Below the pieces are notes generated by a model that worked only from the letters and a program-made list of their open reading frames with translations, did not search any database and was not told the DNA's origin. Shown here piece after piece: positions 1 through 10,423 of a DNA stretch of 64,000 bases. Where the stretch lies: contig CM076959.1 of assembly GCA_039566865.1 (NCBI GenBank), forward strand, positions 8,725,501-8,789,500, given 5' to 3'. Numbering within the stretch: the first letter of the stretch is position 1; each line of letters starts with the position of its first letter. This DNA is from Aurelia coerulea. Taxonomy: Eukaryota; Cnidaria; Scyphozoa; Semaeostomeae; Ulmaridae. Both the position numbers and the translations under genes were made by a program.

Positions 1-2140
1 TATAATATAAAATGTAGCTACTAAAGTACGTTAATCCACACTTTTTGTGTTTTAATTTTGTTTTCTTTTGGAAAATAAACATTTAATTAATCGATGTTTG
101 TTAATGCAGTAAAGCCAAACTGAGACTAAAGAAAAAAGCTAATGTCTATAGTAATGTTTCAAAGAATGGTTGCTGCAGCACTAATATAGTGCTTTAAAAA
201 ATTAATTGCAGAACTAAAGTTTTAAAGAACAATGAGTGCAATCCTCTTTACAATACAAATTTTAGCTACTAAAGTACGTTAATTCACACTTTTTGTGCTT
301 TTATTTTGTTTTCTTTGGGGAAAAGAAACATTTAATTAATCGATGTTTGTTTATGCACTAAAGCCAAAATGAGACTAAAGAAAAAGCTAATATCTATTGA
401 AATGTTTCCAAGAATGGTTGCTGCAGCACTAATAAAGTGCTTTAAAAGAAGAAACTGGCAGGACTTAAGTTTTAAAGAACGATGAGTGCAATACTCTTTA
501 TAATATAAATTTTAGCTACTAAAGTACGTTAATCCACACTTTTTGTGCTTTTATTTTTTTTTTTTGATAGAATAAACATTTAATTAATCGATGTAATAAA
601 GCTAAAAAGGGACTAAAGAAAAATCTATTGTCTACAGTTATGTTTCCAAGAATGGTTGCTGCAGCACTAATAAAGTGCTTTAAAAGAAGAAACTTGCAGG
701 ACTAAAGTTTTAAAGAACGATGAGTGCAATACTCTTTATAATAGAAAATGTAGCTACTTAAGTACGTTGAACGACACTTTTTGTGCTTTTAGTTTGTTTT
801 CTTTGAGAAAATAAACATTTAATTAATCGATGTTTGTTTATGCAGTAAAGACAAAATGAGCCTAAAGAAAAAGCTAATGTCTATAGTAATGTTTCCAAGA
901 ATGGTTGCTGCAGCACTAATATAGTGCTATAAAAGAAGTAACTTGCAGAACTAAAGTTTTAAAGAACGATGAGTGCAATACTCTTTATAATATAAATTTT
1001 AGCTACTAAAGTACGTTAATCCACACTTTTTGTGCTTTTATTTTTTTTTTTTGATAAAATAAACATTTAATTAATCGATGTAATAAAGCTAAAAAGGGAC
1101 TAAAGAAAAGTCTATTGTCTACAGTTATGTTTCCAAGAATGGTTGCTGCAGCACTAATAAAGTGCTTTAAAAGAAGAAACTTGCAGGACTAAAGTTTTAA
1201 AGAACGATGAGTGCAATACTCTTTATAATAGAAAATGTAGCTACTTAAGTACGTTGAACGACACTTTTTGTGCTTTTAGTTTGTTTTCTTTGAGAAAATA
1301 AACATTTAATTAATTGATGTTTGTTTATGCAGTAAAGACAAAATGAGCCTAAAGAAAAAGCTAATGTCTATAGTAATGTTTCCAAGAATGGTTGCTGCAG
1401 CACTAATATAGTGCTATAAAAGAAGTAACTTGCAGAACTAAAGTTTTAAAGAACGATGGGTGCAATACACTTTATAATACAAATTTTAGCTACTAAAGTA
1501 CGTTAATCCACACTTTTTGTGCTTTTACTTTGTTTTCTTTGAGAAAATAAACTTTTAATTAATCGATGCAGTAAAGCCAAAATGAGACTAAAGAAAAAGC
1601 TAATGTCTATAGTAACGTTTCAAAGAATGGTTGCTGCAGTACTAATATAGTGCTTTAAAAGAAGTAACTGTCAGGACTAAAGTTTTAAAGAACGATGAGT
1701 GCAATACTCTTTGTAATAGAAATTGTTGCTAATAAAGTACGTTAATCGACACTTTTTGTGTTTTAATTTTGTTTTCTTTGAGAAAAGAAACATTTAATTA
1801 ATCGATGCAGTAAAGCCAAAATGAGACTAAAGAAAAAGCTAATGTCTATAGTAACGTTTCAAAGAATGGTTGCGGCAGTACTAATATAGTGCTTTAAAAG
1901 AAGTAACTGTCAGGACTAAAGTTTTAAAGAACGATGAGTGCAATACTCTTTGTAATAGAAATTGTTGCTAATAAAGTACGTTAATCGACACTTTTTGTGT
2001 TTTAATTTTGTTTTCTTTGAGAAAAGAAACATTTAATTAATCGATGTCTGTTTATGCAGTAAAGCCAAAATTAGACTAAAGAAAAAGCTAATGTCTAAAG
2101 TAATGTTTCAAAGAATGGTTGCTGCAGCACTAATATAGTG

Positions 2141-2150
2141 CTTGCTTTAA
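2141..2150 (+). other. 4-bp GCTT duplication private to copy 1
   Basis: GTGCTTGCTTTAA here versus GTGCTTTAA in the second long copy (near 12,562) and in sub-unit 4,425. It changes the inter-copy offset from 10,423 to 10,419. Confidence 0.85.
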
Positions 2151-3561
2151 AAGAAGAAGCTGGCAGGACTAAAGTTTTAAAGAACGATGAGTGCAATTCT
2201 CTTTGTAATAGAAATTGTAGCTAATAATGTACGTTAATCCACACTTTTTGTGTTTATATTTTGTATTCTTTTGGAAAATAAACGTTTCATTAATCGATGT
2301 TTGTTGATGCACTAAAGCCAAACTGAGACTAAAGAAAAAAGCTAATGTCTATAGTAATGTTTCAAAGAATGGTTGCTGCAACACTAATATAGTGCTTTAA
2401 AAAAGTAAATTGAAGAACTAAAGTTTTAAAGACCAATGAGTGCAATCCTCTTTACAATACAAATTTTAGCTACTAAAGTACGTTAATTCACACTTTTTTT
2501 GCTTTTATTTTGTTTTCTTTGAGAAAAGAAACATTTAATTAATCGATGTTTGTTTATGCAGTAAAGCCAAAATGAGACTAAAGAAAAAGCTAATATCTAT
2601 TGAAATGTTTCCAAAAACGGTTGCTGCAGCACTAATAAAGTGCTTTAAAAGAAGAAACTTGCAGGACTAAAGTTTTAAAGAACGATGAGTGCAATACTCT
2701 TTATAATAGAAAATGTAGCTACTTAAGTACGTTGAACGACACTTTTTGTGCTTTTATTTTGTTTTCTTTGAGAAAATAAACATTTAAATAATCGATGTTT
2801 GTTTATGCAGTAAAGACAAAATGAGCCTAAAGAAAAAGCTAATGTCTATAGTAATGTTTCCAAGAATGGTTGCTGCAGCACTAATATAGTGCTATAAAAG
2901 AAGTAACTTGCAGAACTAAAGTTTTAAAGAACGATGGGTGCAATACACTTTATAATACAAATTTTAGCTACTAAAGTATGTTAATCCACACTTTTTGTGC
3001 TTTTACTTTGTTTTCTTTGAGAAAATAAACTTTTAATTAATCGATGCAGTAAAGCCAAAATGAGACTAAAGAAAAAGCTAATGTCTATAGTAACGTTTTA
3101 ACGAATGGTTGCTGCAGTACTAATATAGTGCTTTAAAAGAAGTAACTGTCAGGACTAAAGTTTTAAAGAACGATGAGTGCAATACTCTTTGTAATAGAAA
3201 TTGTAGCTAATAAAGTGCGTTAATCGACACTTTTTGTGTTTTAATTTTGTTTTCTTTGAGAAAAGAAACATTTAATTAATCGATGTCTGTTTATGCAGTA
3301 AAGCCAAAATTAGACTAAAGAAAAAGCTAATGTCTATAGTAATGTTTCAAAGAATGGTTGCTGCAGCACTAATATAGTGCTTTAAAAGAAGAAACTGGCA
3401 GGACTAAAGTTTTAAAGAACGATGAGTGCAATACTCTTTGTAATAGAAATTGTAGCTAATAATGTACGTTAATCCACACTTTTTGTGTTTATATTTTGTA
3501 TTCTTTTGGAAAATAAACGTTTCATTAATCGATGTTTGTTGATGCACTAAATCCAAATTGA

Positions 3562-4424
3562 GACGAAAGAAAAAACTAATGTCTATAGTAATGTTTCAAT
3601 GAATGGTTGCTGCACCACTAATATAGTGCTATAAAAGAAGTAACTTGCAGAACTCAATGTTTTAAAGAACGATGGGTGCAATACACTTTATAATACAAAT
3701 TATAGCTACTAAAGTACGTTAATCCACACTTTTTGTGCTTTTGTTTTGTTTTCTTTGAGAAAATAAACATTTAATTAATCGATGTTTCTTTATGCAGTAA
3801 AGCCTAAATGAGACTAAAGAAAAAGCCAAATGTCTATAGTAATGTTTCCAAAAATGGTTGCTGCAGAACTTATATAGTGCTATTAAAGAAGAAACTTGCA
3901 GAACTAAAGTTTTAAAGAACGATGAGTGCAATACTCTTTATAATACAAATTGTAGCTAATAAAGTACGTTAAACAACAATTTTTGTGGTTTAAATTTGTT
4001 TTCTTTGAGAAAATAAACATTTAATTAATCGATGTTTGTTAATGCAGTAAAGCTAAAATTGGACTAAAGAAGAAGCTAATGTCTATAGTAATGTTTCCAA
4101 GAATGGTTGCTGCAGCACTAATATAGTGCTATTAAAGAAGTAACTTGCAGAACTAAAGTTTTAAAGAACGATGAGTGCAATACTGTTTATAATATAAATT
4201 GTAGCTACTAAAGTACGTTAATCCACACTTTTTGTGCTTTTATTTTTTTTTTTGATAAAATAAACATTTAATTAATCGATGTAATAAAGCTAAAAAGGGA
4301 CTAAAGAAATATCTATTGTCTACAGTTATGTTTCCAAGAATGGTTGCTGCAGCGCCAAACAAGTGCAATAAAAGAAGAAACTGCCAGAACTAAACTTTTA
4401 AAGAATGATGAGTGCTATACATTA
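3562..4424 (+). repeat. 863-bp block found three times (copy 1)
   Basis: The block starts at GACGAAAGAAAAAAC and covers about three and a half monomers, including one with the AACAATTTTTGTGG variant and one with the hairpin changed to GCGCCAAACAAGTGC. It recurs at 9,561 (offset 5,999) and 13,981 (offset 10,419). An ACTG/ACTC difference near 4,183 groups this copy with the third rather than the second, as expected if copies 1 and 3 belong to the same long duplication. Confidence 0.85.
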
Positions 4425-6593
4425 TATAATATAAAATGTAGCTACTAAAGTACGTTAATCCACACTTTTTGTGTTTTAATTTTGTTTTCTTTTGGAAAAT
4501 AAACATTTAATTAATCGATGTTTGTTAATGCAGTAAAGCCAAACTGAGACTAAAGAAAAAAGCTAATGTCTATAGTAATGTTTCAAAGAATGGTTGCTGC
4601 AGCACTAATATAGTGCTTTAAAAAATTAATTGCAGAACTAAAGTTTTAAAGAACAATGAGTGCAATCCTCTTTACAATACAAATTTTAGCTACTAAAGTA
4701 CGTTAATTCACACTTTTTGTGCTTTTATTTTGTTTTCTTTGGGGAAAAGAAACATTTAATTAATCGATGTTTGTTTATGCACTAAAGCCAAAATGAGACT
4801 AAAGAAAAAGCTAATATCTATTGAAATGTTTCCAAGAATGGTTGCTGCAGCACTAATAAAGTGCTTTAAAAGAAGAAACTGGCAGGACTTAAGTTTTAAA
4901 GAACGATGAGTGCAATACTCTTTATAATATAAATTTTAGCTACTAAAGTACGTTAATCCACACTTTTTGTGCTTTTATTTTTTTTTTTTGATAAAATAAA
5001 CATTTAATTAATCGATGTAATAAAGCTAAAAAGGGACTAAAGAAAAGTCTATTGTCTACAGTTATGTTTCCAAGAATGGTTGCTGCAGCACTAATAAAGT
5101 GCTTTAAAAGAAGAAACTTGCAGGACTAAAGTTTTAAAGAACGATGAGTGCAATACTCTTTATAATAGAAAATGTAGCTACTTAAGTACGTTGAACGACA
5201 CTTTTTGTGCTTTTAGTTTGTTTTCTTTGAGAAAATAAACATTTAATTAATTGATGTTTGTTTATGCAGTAAAGACAAAATGAGCCTAAAGAAAAAGCTA
5301 ATGTCTATAGTAATGTTTCCAAGAATGGTTGCTGCAGCACTAATATAGTGCTATAAAAGAAGTAACTTGCAGAACTAAAGTTTTAAAGAACGATGGGTGC
5401 AATACACTTTATAATACAAATTTTAGCTACTAAAGTACGTTAATCCACACTTTTTGTGCTTTTACTTTGTTTTCTTTGAGAAAATAAACTTTTAATTAAT
5501 CGATGCAGTAAAGCCAAAATGAGACTAAAGAAAAAGCTAATGTCTATAGTAACGTTTCAAAGAATGGTTGCTGCAGTACTAATATAGTGCTTTAAAAGAA
5601 GTAACTGTCAGGACTAAAGTTTTAAAGAACGATGAGTGCAATACTCTTTGTAATAGAAATTGTTGCTAATAAAGTACGTTAATCGACACTTTTTGTGTTT
5701 TAATTTTGTTTTCTTTGAGAAAAGAAACATTTAATTAATCGATGCAGTAAAGCCAAAATGAGACTAAAGAAAAAGCTAATGTCTATAGTAACGTTTCAAA
5801 GAATGGTTGCGGCAGTACTAATATAGTGCTTTAAAAGAAGTAACTGTCAGGACTAAAGTTTTAAAGAACGATGAGTGCAATACTCTTTGTAATAGAAATT
5901 GTTGCTAATAAAGTACGTTAATCGACACTTTTTGTGTTTTAATTTTGTTTTCTTTGAGAAAAGAAACATTTAATTAATCGATGTCTGTTTATGCAGTAAA
6001 GCCAAAATTAGACTAAAGAAAAAGCTAATGTCTAAAGTAATGTTTCAAAGAATGGTTGCTGCAGCACTAATATAGTGCTTTAAAAGAAGAAGCTGGCAGG
6101 ACTAAAGTTTTAAAGAACGATGAGTGCAATTCTCTTTGTAATAGAAATTGTAGCTAATAATGTACGTTAATCCACACTTTTTGTGTTTATATTTTGTATT
6201 CTTTTGGAAAATAAACGTTTCATTAATCGATGTTTGTTGATGAACTAAATCTAAATTGAGACGAAAGAAAAAACTAATGTCTATAGAAATATTTCAAAGA
6301 ATGGTTGCTGCAGCACTAATATAGTGCTTTAAAAGAAGAAACTGGCAGGACTAAAGTTCTAAAGAACGATGAGTGCAATACTCTTTATAATATAAATTGT
6401 AGCTACTAAAGTACTTTAATCCACACTTTTTGTGCTTTTATTTTGTTTTTTTGATAAAATAAACATTTAATTAATCGATGTAATAAAGCTAAAAAGGGAC
6501 TAAAGAAAAATCTATTGTCTACAGTTATGTTTCCAAGAATGGTTGCTGCAGCACTAATAAGGTGCTTTAAAAGAAGAAACTTGCAGGACTAAA

Positions 6594-6612
6594 GGGGGTA
6601 TATCCGGTATTT
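6594..6612 (+). repeat. Transposon left terminal inverted repeat, copy 1
   Basis: GGGGGTATATCCGGTATTT. It matches the reverse complement of the right end at 18 of 19 bases; the mismatch is the G at the 13th base. Confidence 0.85.
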
Positions 6613-6724
6613 GAGTCAAAATCTTTGTTACAGGTCCTAGGGTCACCAAATCTTGGAATATGAAGGAATGGTAACCTGCTTTAAGAAAGCTGTCACAAAA
6701 CAGTAGCTTATTGTTGTTGTTGCC

Positions 6725-6910
6725 ATGGAAAAGAAGAACAAAGAGTTAAAAACCACCATTGTCACTTCTCGTTTTTCTGCTAAACGAATTTGTGGAGAAT
6801 GGGTTACAGCATATCAAATGAAGGCTATTAACACAACCAATGTGGTAACAGAAAGCTTTTTTGAGAATAAACTAGTCATCAGTTTTGGTAGAAATTTGAA
6901 AAGTGCTTGA
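6725..6910 (+). CDS. Short unrecognised reading frame in transposon (61 aa), copy 1
   Basis: A 61-codon frame starts at an ATG in the context TTGCCATGG, which matches the vertebrate-type Kozak consensus at -3 to +4. The product is basic at its N-terminus (MEKKNKELKTT) and contains a WVTAYQMKAI stretch. I recognise no domain, signal peptide or membrane segment. It may be an exon fragment of a lost parent gene or a chance frame. The near-perfect initiation context is the only positive sign. Confidence 0.25.
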   Translation: MEKKNKELKTTIVTSRFSAKRICGEWVTAYQMKAINTTNVVTESFFENKLVISFGRNLKSA

Positions 6911-7222
6911 AATTTTGATCCGCTACATGCTAAGATCACAGATAATTACATCAAAAAGAAATCCTTTTTCAAAAAAAGCTCTCTGTTACCACAAAGTACA
7001 ACTCTAAACCCCTTCACATGCAAAAATGCAAGGTAAAATACCAATTATTGTGACTAGGGTCTTGGAAATAGTAAGTACACTTGTGCAAAAGTAGCATTTT
7101 GAGAAAAGCGAGGTCAAAGTTTCTTTCTTTCAAATGCAAGTTCCCTTGTTCGCAAACAGCTGACTGGCTAAGAGTACCCAATCGAAAAGTTCAATATCTA
7201 TCAATGCAAAATCTTCTGGCTT

Positions 7223-7590
7223 TCAAGTAAATTCCTCTTCTAAAGTTTCTTGAGAAAGGGGAAGCCTTGCAGAGTTTCTCTTCACATCATGATTTCTTTT
7301 TAGGTGGACTCTCATTTCCTCTTTCCTCCTAAAGATCGGTTGGCCTAGGTAGGCCAACAACTCTCCTTGGCATGTTTTGTTTTGGTCTTGCTGGACGTTT
7401 GGAAATGCCTGGACGCTCGCTCCGATTCTTTTCCTCGCTGAAAGTTGGTTTTTGGGAGCTCTCCTATTTGCTTCCCTTGCAAGTCTATAAGCTGCTTTCT
7501 TCTTTTCCATATCATTGAAGGATATTATCGGTTTCCCTTGGAGGAATCTTTACTCGATTCAAATTCTTCTCCCATCGACTTGCCGGCCAT
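7223..7590 (-). pseudogene. Decayed coding fragment with zinc-finger-like tail, copy 1
   Basis: Reading leftward, an ATG at 7,590 in the context AAAATGGCC opens a 21-codon hydrophilic frame (MAGKSMGEEFESSKD...) ending at a TAA at 7,525. A second frame in another register runs from an ATG at 7,510 to a TGA at 7,223 (95 aa) and is open upstream of that ATG to a point overlapping the first. Residues 2-30 of the 95-aa frame are rich in K and R. Residues 60-74 fit the second half of a C2H2 finger, F-x5-M-x2-H-x4-H (F60, M66, H69, H74). The two cysteines expected before F60 are absent (A53 and G56 occupy those positions). I infer one ancestral coding sequence broken by a frameshift, either transposon-derived or captured from a host gene. 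A chance match is possible. Confidence 0.4.
7340..7357. other. Perfect 8-bp-arm inverted repeat inside transposon
   Basis: TTGGCCTA, two G, then TAGGCCAA. It falls where the cysteine half of the finger-like motif would be encoded. Also at 17,759-17,776 and 26,956-26,973. Confidence 0.7.
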
Positions 7591-7898
7591 TTTATTGCGA
7601 TGAAATGATGACGCATACTTCTGAGAACTACTGAAAAAGAGGCTACCACACAGGGGTACAAGATTCACAGAAAGACCATGTCTTCCTCACGCTATTTTCA
7701 TGGGAACACATAGGGTTTCTGGACAAGGTACACCCCAAAAGGGAGTCTCAAATTTTGATATGGCTCATTTAGAACTCTTTTAATTTCAAAACGGTTAAAG
7801 ATACAGAAATAATCAGTGCAGAATTAGAATCTATGATAAATTTTGGATCTGGAGCATATTTTTGCAAAAAATGACAAAAAAATCATTTTTCCGCATTT

Positions 7899-7917
7899 AA
7901 ATACTGGATATACCCCC
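7899..7917 (-). repeat. Transposon right terminal inverted repeat, copy 1
   Basis: AAATACTGGATATACCCCC, followed directly by TAAAG, which resumes the satellite and supplies the right target duplication. Confidence 0.85.
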
Positions 7918-8640
7918 TAAAGTTTTAAAGAACGATGAGTGCAATACTCTTTGTAATACAAATTGTAGCTAATAAAGTACGTTACACAACAATTTTTGTG
8001 GTTTAAATTTGTTTTCTTTGAGAAAAAAAACATTTAATTAATCGATGTTTGTTTATGCAGTAAAGACAAAATGAGCCTAAAGAAAAAGCTAATGTCTATA
8101 GTAATGTTTCAATGAATGGTTGCTGCACCACTAATATAGTGCTATAAAAGAAGTAACTTGCAGAACTCAATGTTTTAAAGAACGATGGGTGCAATACACT
8201 TTATAATACAAATTTTAGCTACTAAAATACGTTAATCCACACTTTTTGTGCTTTTATTTTGTTTTCTTTGAGAAAATAAACATTTAATTAATCGATGTTT
8301 CTTTATGCAGTAAAGCCTAAATGAGACTAAAGAAAGAGCCAAATGTCTATAGTAATGTTTCCAAACATGGTTGCTTCAGAACTTATATAGTGCTATTAAA
8401 GAAGAAACTTGCAGAACTAAAGTTTTAAAGAACGATGAGTGCAATACTCTTTGTAATACAAATTGTAGCTAATAAAGTACGTTACACAACAATTTTTGTG
8501 GTTTAAATTTGTTTTCTTTGAGAAAAAAAACATTTAATTAATCGATGTTTGTTAATGCAGTAAAGCTAAAATTGGACTAAAGAAGAAGCTAATGTCTATA
8601 GTAATGTTTCCAAGAATGGTTGCTGCAGCACTAATATAGT
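7918..8640 (+). repeat. ~500-bp dimer repeat flanking the transposon
   Basis: The variant GTTACACAACAATTTTTGTGG occurs at 7,981 and again at 8,481, 500 bp apart, each followed by a run of eight A instead of the usual AAAATAAA. Two monomers were therefore duplicated next to the transposon. The arrangement is preserved after copies 2 and 3. Confidence 0.75.
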
Positions 8641-9560
8641 GCTTTAAAAAAGTAAATTGCAGAACTAAAGTTTTAAAGAACAATGAGTGCAATCCTCTTT
8701 ACAATACAAATTTTAGCTACTAAAGTACGTTAATTCACACTTTTTGTGCTTTTATTTTGTTTTCTTTGAGAAAAGAAACATTTAATTAATCGATGTTTGT
8801 TTATGCACTAAAGCTAAAATGAGACTAAAGAAAAATCTATTGTCTACAGTTATTTTTCCAAGAATGGTTGCTGCAGCGCCAAAATAGTGCTATAAAAGAA
8901 GAAACTGCCAGAACTAAACTTTTAAAGAATGATGAGTGCTAAACATTTTATAGTATAAAATGTAGCTACTAAAGTACGTTAATCCACACTTTTTGTGTTT
9001 TAATTTTGTTTTCTTTTGGAAAATAAACATTTAATTAATCGATGTTTGTTAATGCAGTAAAGCCAAACTGAGACTAAAGAAAAAAGCTAATGTCTATAGT
9101 AATGTTTCAAAGAATGGTTGCTGCAGCACTAATATAGTGTTATAAAAGAATTAATTTGCAGAAGTAAAGTTTTAAAGAACAATGAGTGCAATACTCTTTA
9201 TAATATAAATTGTAGCTACTAAAGTACGTTAATCCACACTATTTGTGTTTTAATTATGTTTTCTTTGAGAAAATAAACTTTTAATTAATCGATGCAGTAA
9301 AGCCCAAATAAGACTAAAGAAAAAGCTAATGTCTATAATAACCTTTCAAAGAATGGTTGCTGCAGTACTAATATAGTGCTTTAAAAGAAGTAACTGGCAG
9401 GACTAAAGTTTTAAAGAGCGAAGAGTGCAATACTCTTTGTAATAGAAATTGTAGCTAATAAAGTACGTTAATCCACACTATTTGTGTTTTAATTATGTTT
9501 TCTTTGAGAAAAGAAACATTTAATTAATCGATGTTTGTTTATGCCTTAAAGCCAAACTGA

Positions 9561-10423
9561 GACGAAAGAAAAAACTAATGTCTATAGTAATGTTTCAATG
9601 AATGGTTGCTGCACCACTAATATAGTGCTATAAAAGAAGTAACTTGCAGAACTCAATGTTTTAAAGAACGATGGGTGCAATACACTTTATAATACAAATT
9701 ATAGCTACTAAAGTACGTTAATCCACACTTTTTGTGCTTTTGTTTTGTTTTCTTTGAGAAAATAAACATTTAATTAATCGATGTTTCTTTATGCAGTAAA
9801 GCCTAAATGAGACTAAAGAAAAAGCCAAATGTCTATAGTAATGTTTCCAAAAATGGTTGCTGCAGAACTTATATAGTGCTATTAAAGAAGAAACTTGCAG
9901 AACTAAAGTTTTAAAGAACGATGAGTGCAATACTCTTTATAATACAAATTGTAGCTAATAAAGTACGTTAAACAACAATTTTTGTGGTTTAAATTTGTTT
10001 TCTTTGAGAAAATAAACATTTAATTAATCGATGTTTGTTAATGCAGTAAAGCTAAAATTGGACTAAAGAAGAAGCTAATGTCTATAGTAATGTTTCCAAG
10101 AATGGTTGCTGCAGCACTAATATAGTGCTATTAAAGAAGTAACTTGCAGAACTAAAGTTTTAAAGAACGATGAGTGCAATACTCTTTATAATATAAATTG
10201 TAGCTACTAAAGTACGTTAATCCACACTTTTTGTGCTTTTATTTTTTTTTTTGATAAAATAAACATTTAATTAATCGATGTAATAAAGCTAAAAAGGGAC
10301 TAAAGAAATATCTATTGTCTACAGTTATGTTTCCAAGAATGGTTGCTGCAGCGCCAAACAAGTGCAATAAAAGAAGAAACTGCCAGAACTAAACTTTTAA
10401 AGAATGATGAGTGCTATACATTA
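9561..10423 (+). repeat. 863-bp block, copy 2, at a recombination junction
   Basis: The sequence leaves the transposon-side monomer series at 9,561 and enters one matching 3,562 onward with an offset of 5,999. Monomer register is kept, so the junction falls at equivalent bases of two different monomers, as unequal crossing-over or gene conversion would produce. Confidence 0.85.

Larger units (their letters stand above)
6594..7917. mobile_element. Non-autonomous DNA transposon, copy 1 (1,324 bp)
   Basis: A 1,324-bp non-satellite segment interrupts the monomer motif GGACTAAAGTTTTAAAG. Its ends are 19-bp inverted repeats, GGGGGTATATCCGGTATTT on the left and the same with one mismatch on the right. 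Flanking target duplication is TAAA if the element is bounded by five G/C, or CTAAAG if bounded by four. The interior is visibly less AT-rich than the satellite. There is no frame long enough for a transposase and no DDE or RNase-H-like domain that I can recognise. The superfamily is therefore undetermined. A PIF/Harbinger-like TWA target would need an unmatched A at the left end, so I do not assign it. Confidence 0.88.
1..10423 (+). repeat. Long higher-order repeat, copy 1
   Basis: This unit begins at a monomer carrying TATAATATAAAATGTAG and a TTTTCTTTTGGAAAATAAAC variant. The same marker monomer recurs at 4,425, 10,424, 14,844 and, with one change, 24,041. Positions 1-9,560 match 10,424-19,979 almost exactly: the offset is 10,423 before position ~2,141 and 10,419 after it, because copy 1 has a 4-bp GCTT duplication there. 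The unit contains two sub-units starting at 1 and 4,425; the second holds the transposon. Sub-unit 1 has an extra dimer, at about 700-1,200, that sub-unit 4,425 lacks. The last 863 bp (9,561-10,423) repeat 3,562-4,424. Confidence 0.9.

Noticed and set aside
541..575. Poly-T tract as an RNA polymerase III terminator
   Set aside because: The T-run length varies freely between monomers and no internal pol III promoter lies upstream, so it is better explained as slippage in a T-rich stretch.
3719..3931. 70-codon minus-strand frame, repeated at 9,718 and 14,138
   Set aside because: It lies wholly inside one satellite monomer subtype and repeats only because that monomer was duplicated. Related monomers interrupt the frame with stops and indels, and the translation is low-complexity hydrophobic with no domain.
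6594..7917. LTR retrotransposon, solo LTR or LINE fragment
   Set aside because: The ends are inverted rather than direct repeats, with no TG...CA boundaries, no poly-A tail and no reverse-transcriptase residues.
6590..7921. PIF/Harbinger assignment from a possible TAA target
   Set aside because: A 3-bp TAA duplication would leave an unpaired A at the left terminus. 4-, 5- and 6-bp duplications fit equally well, and no transposase is present.
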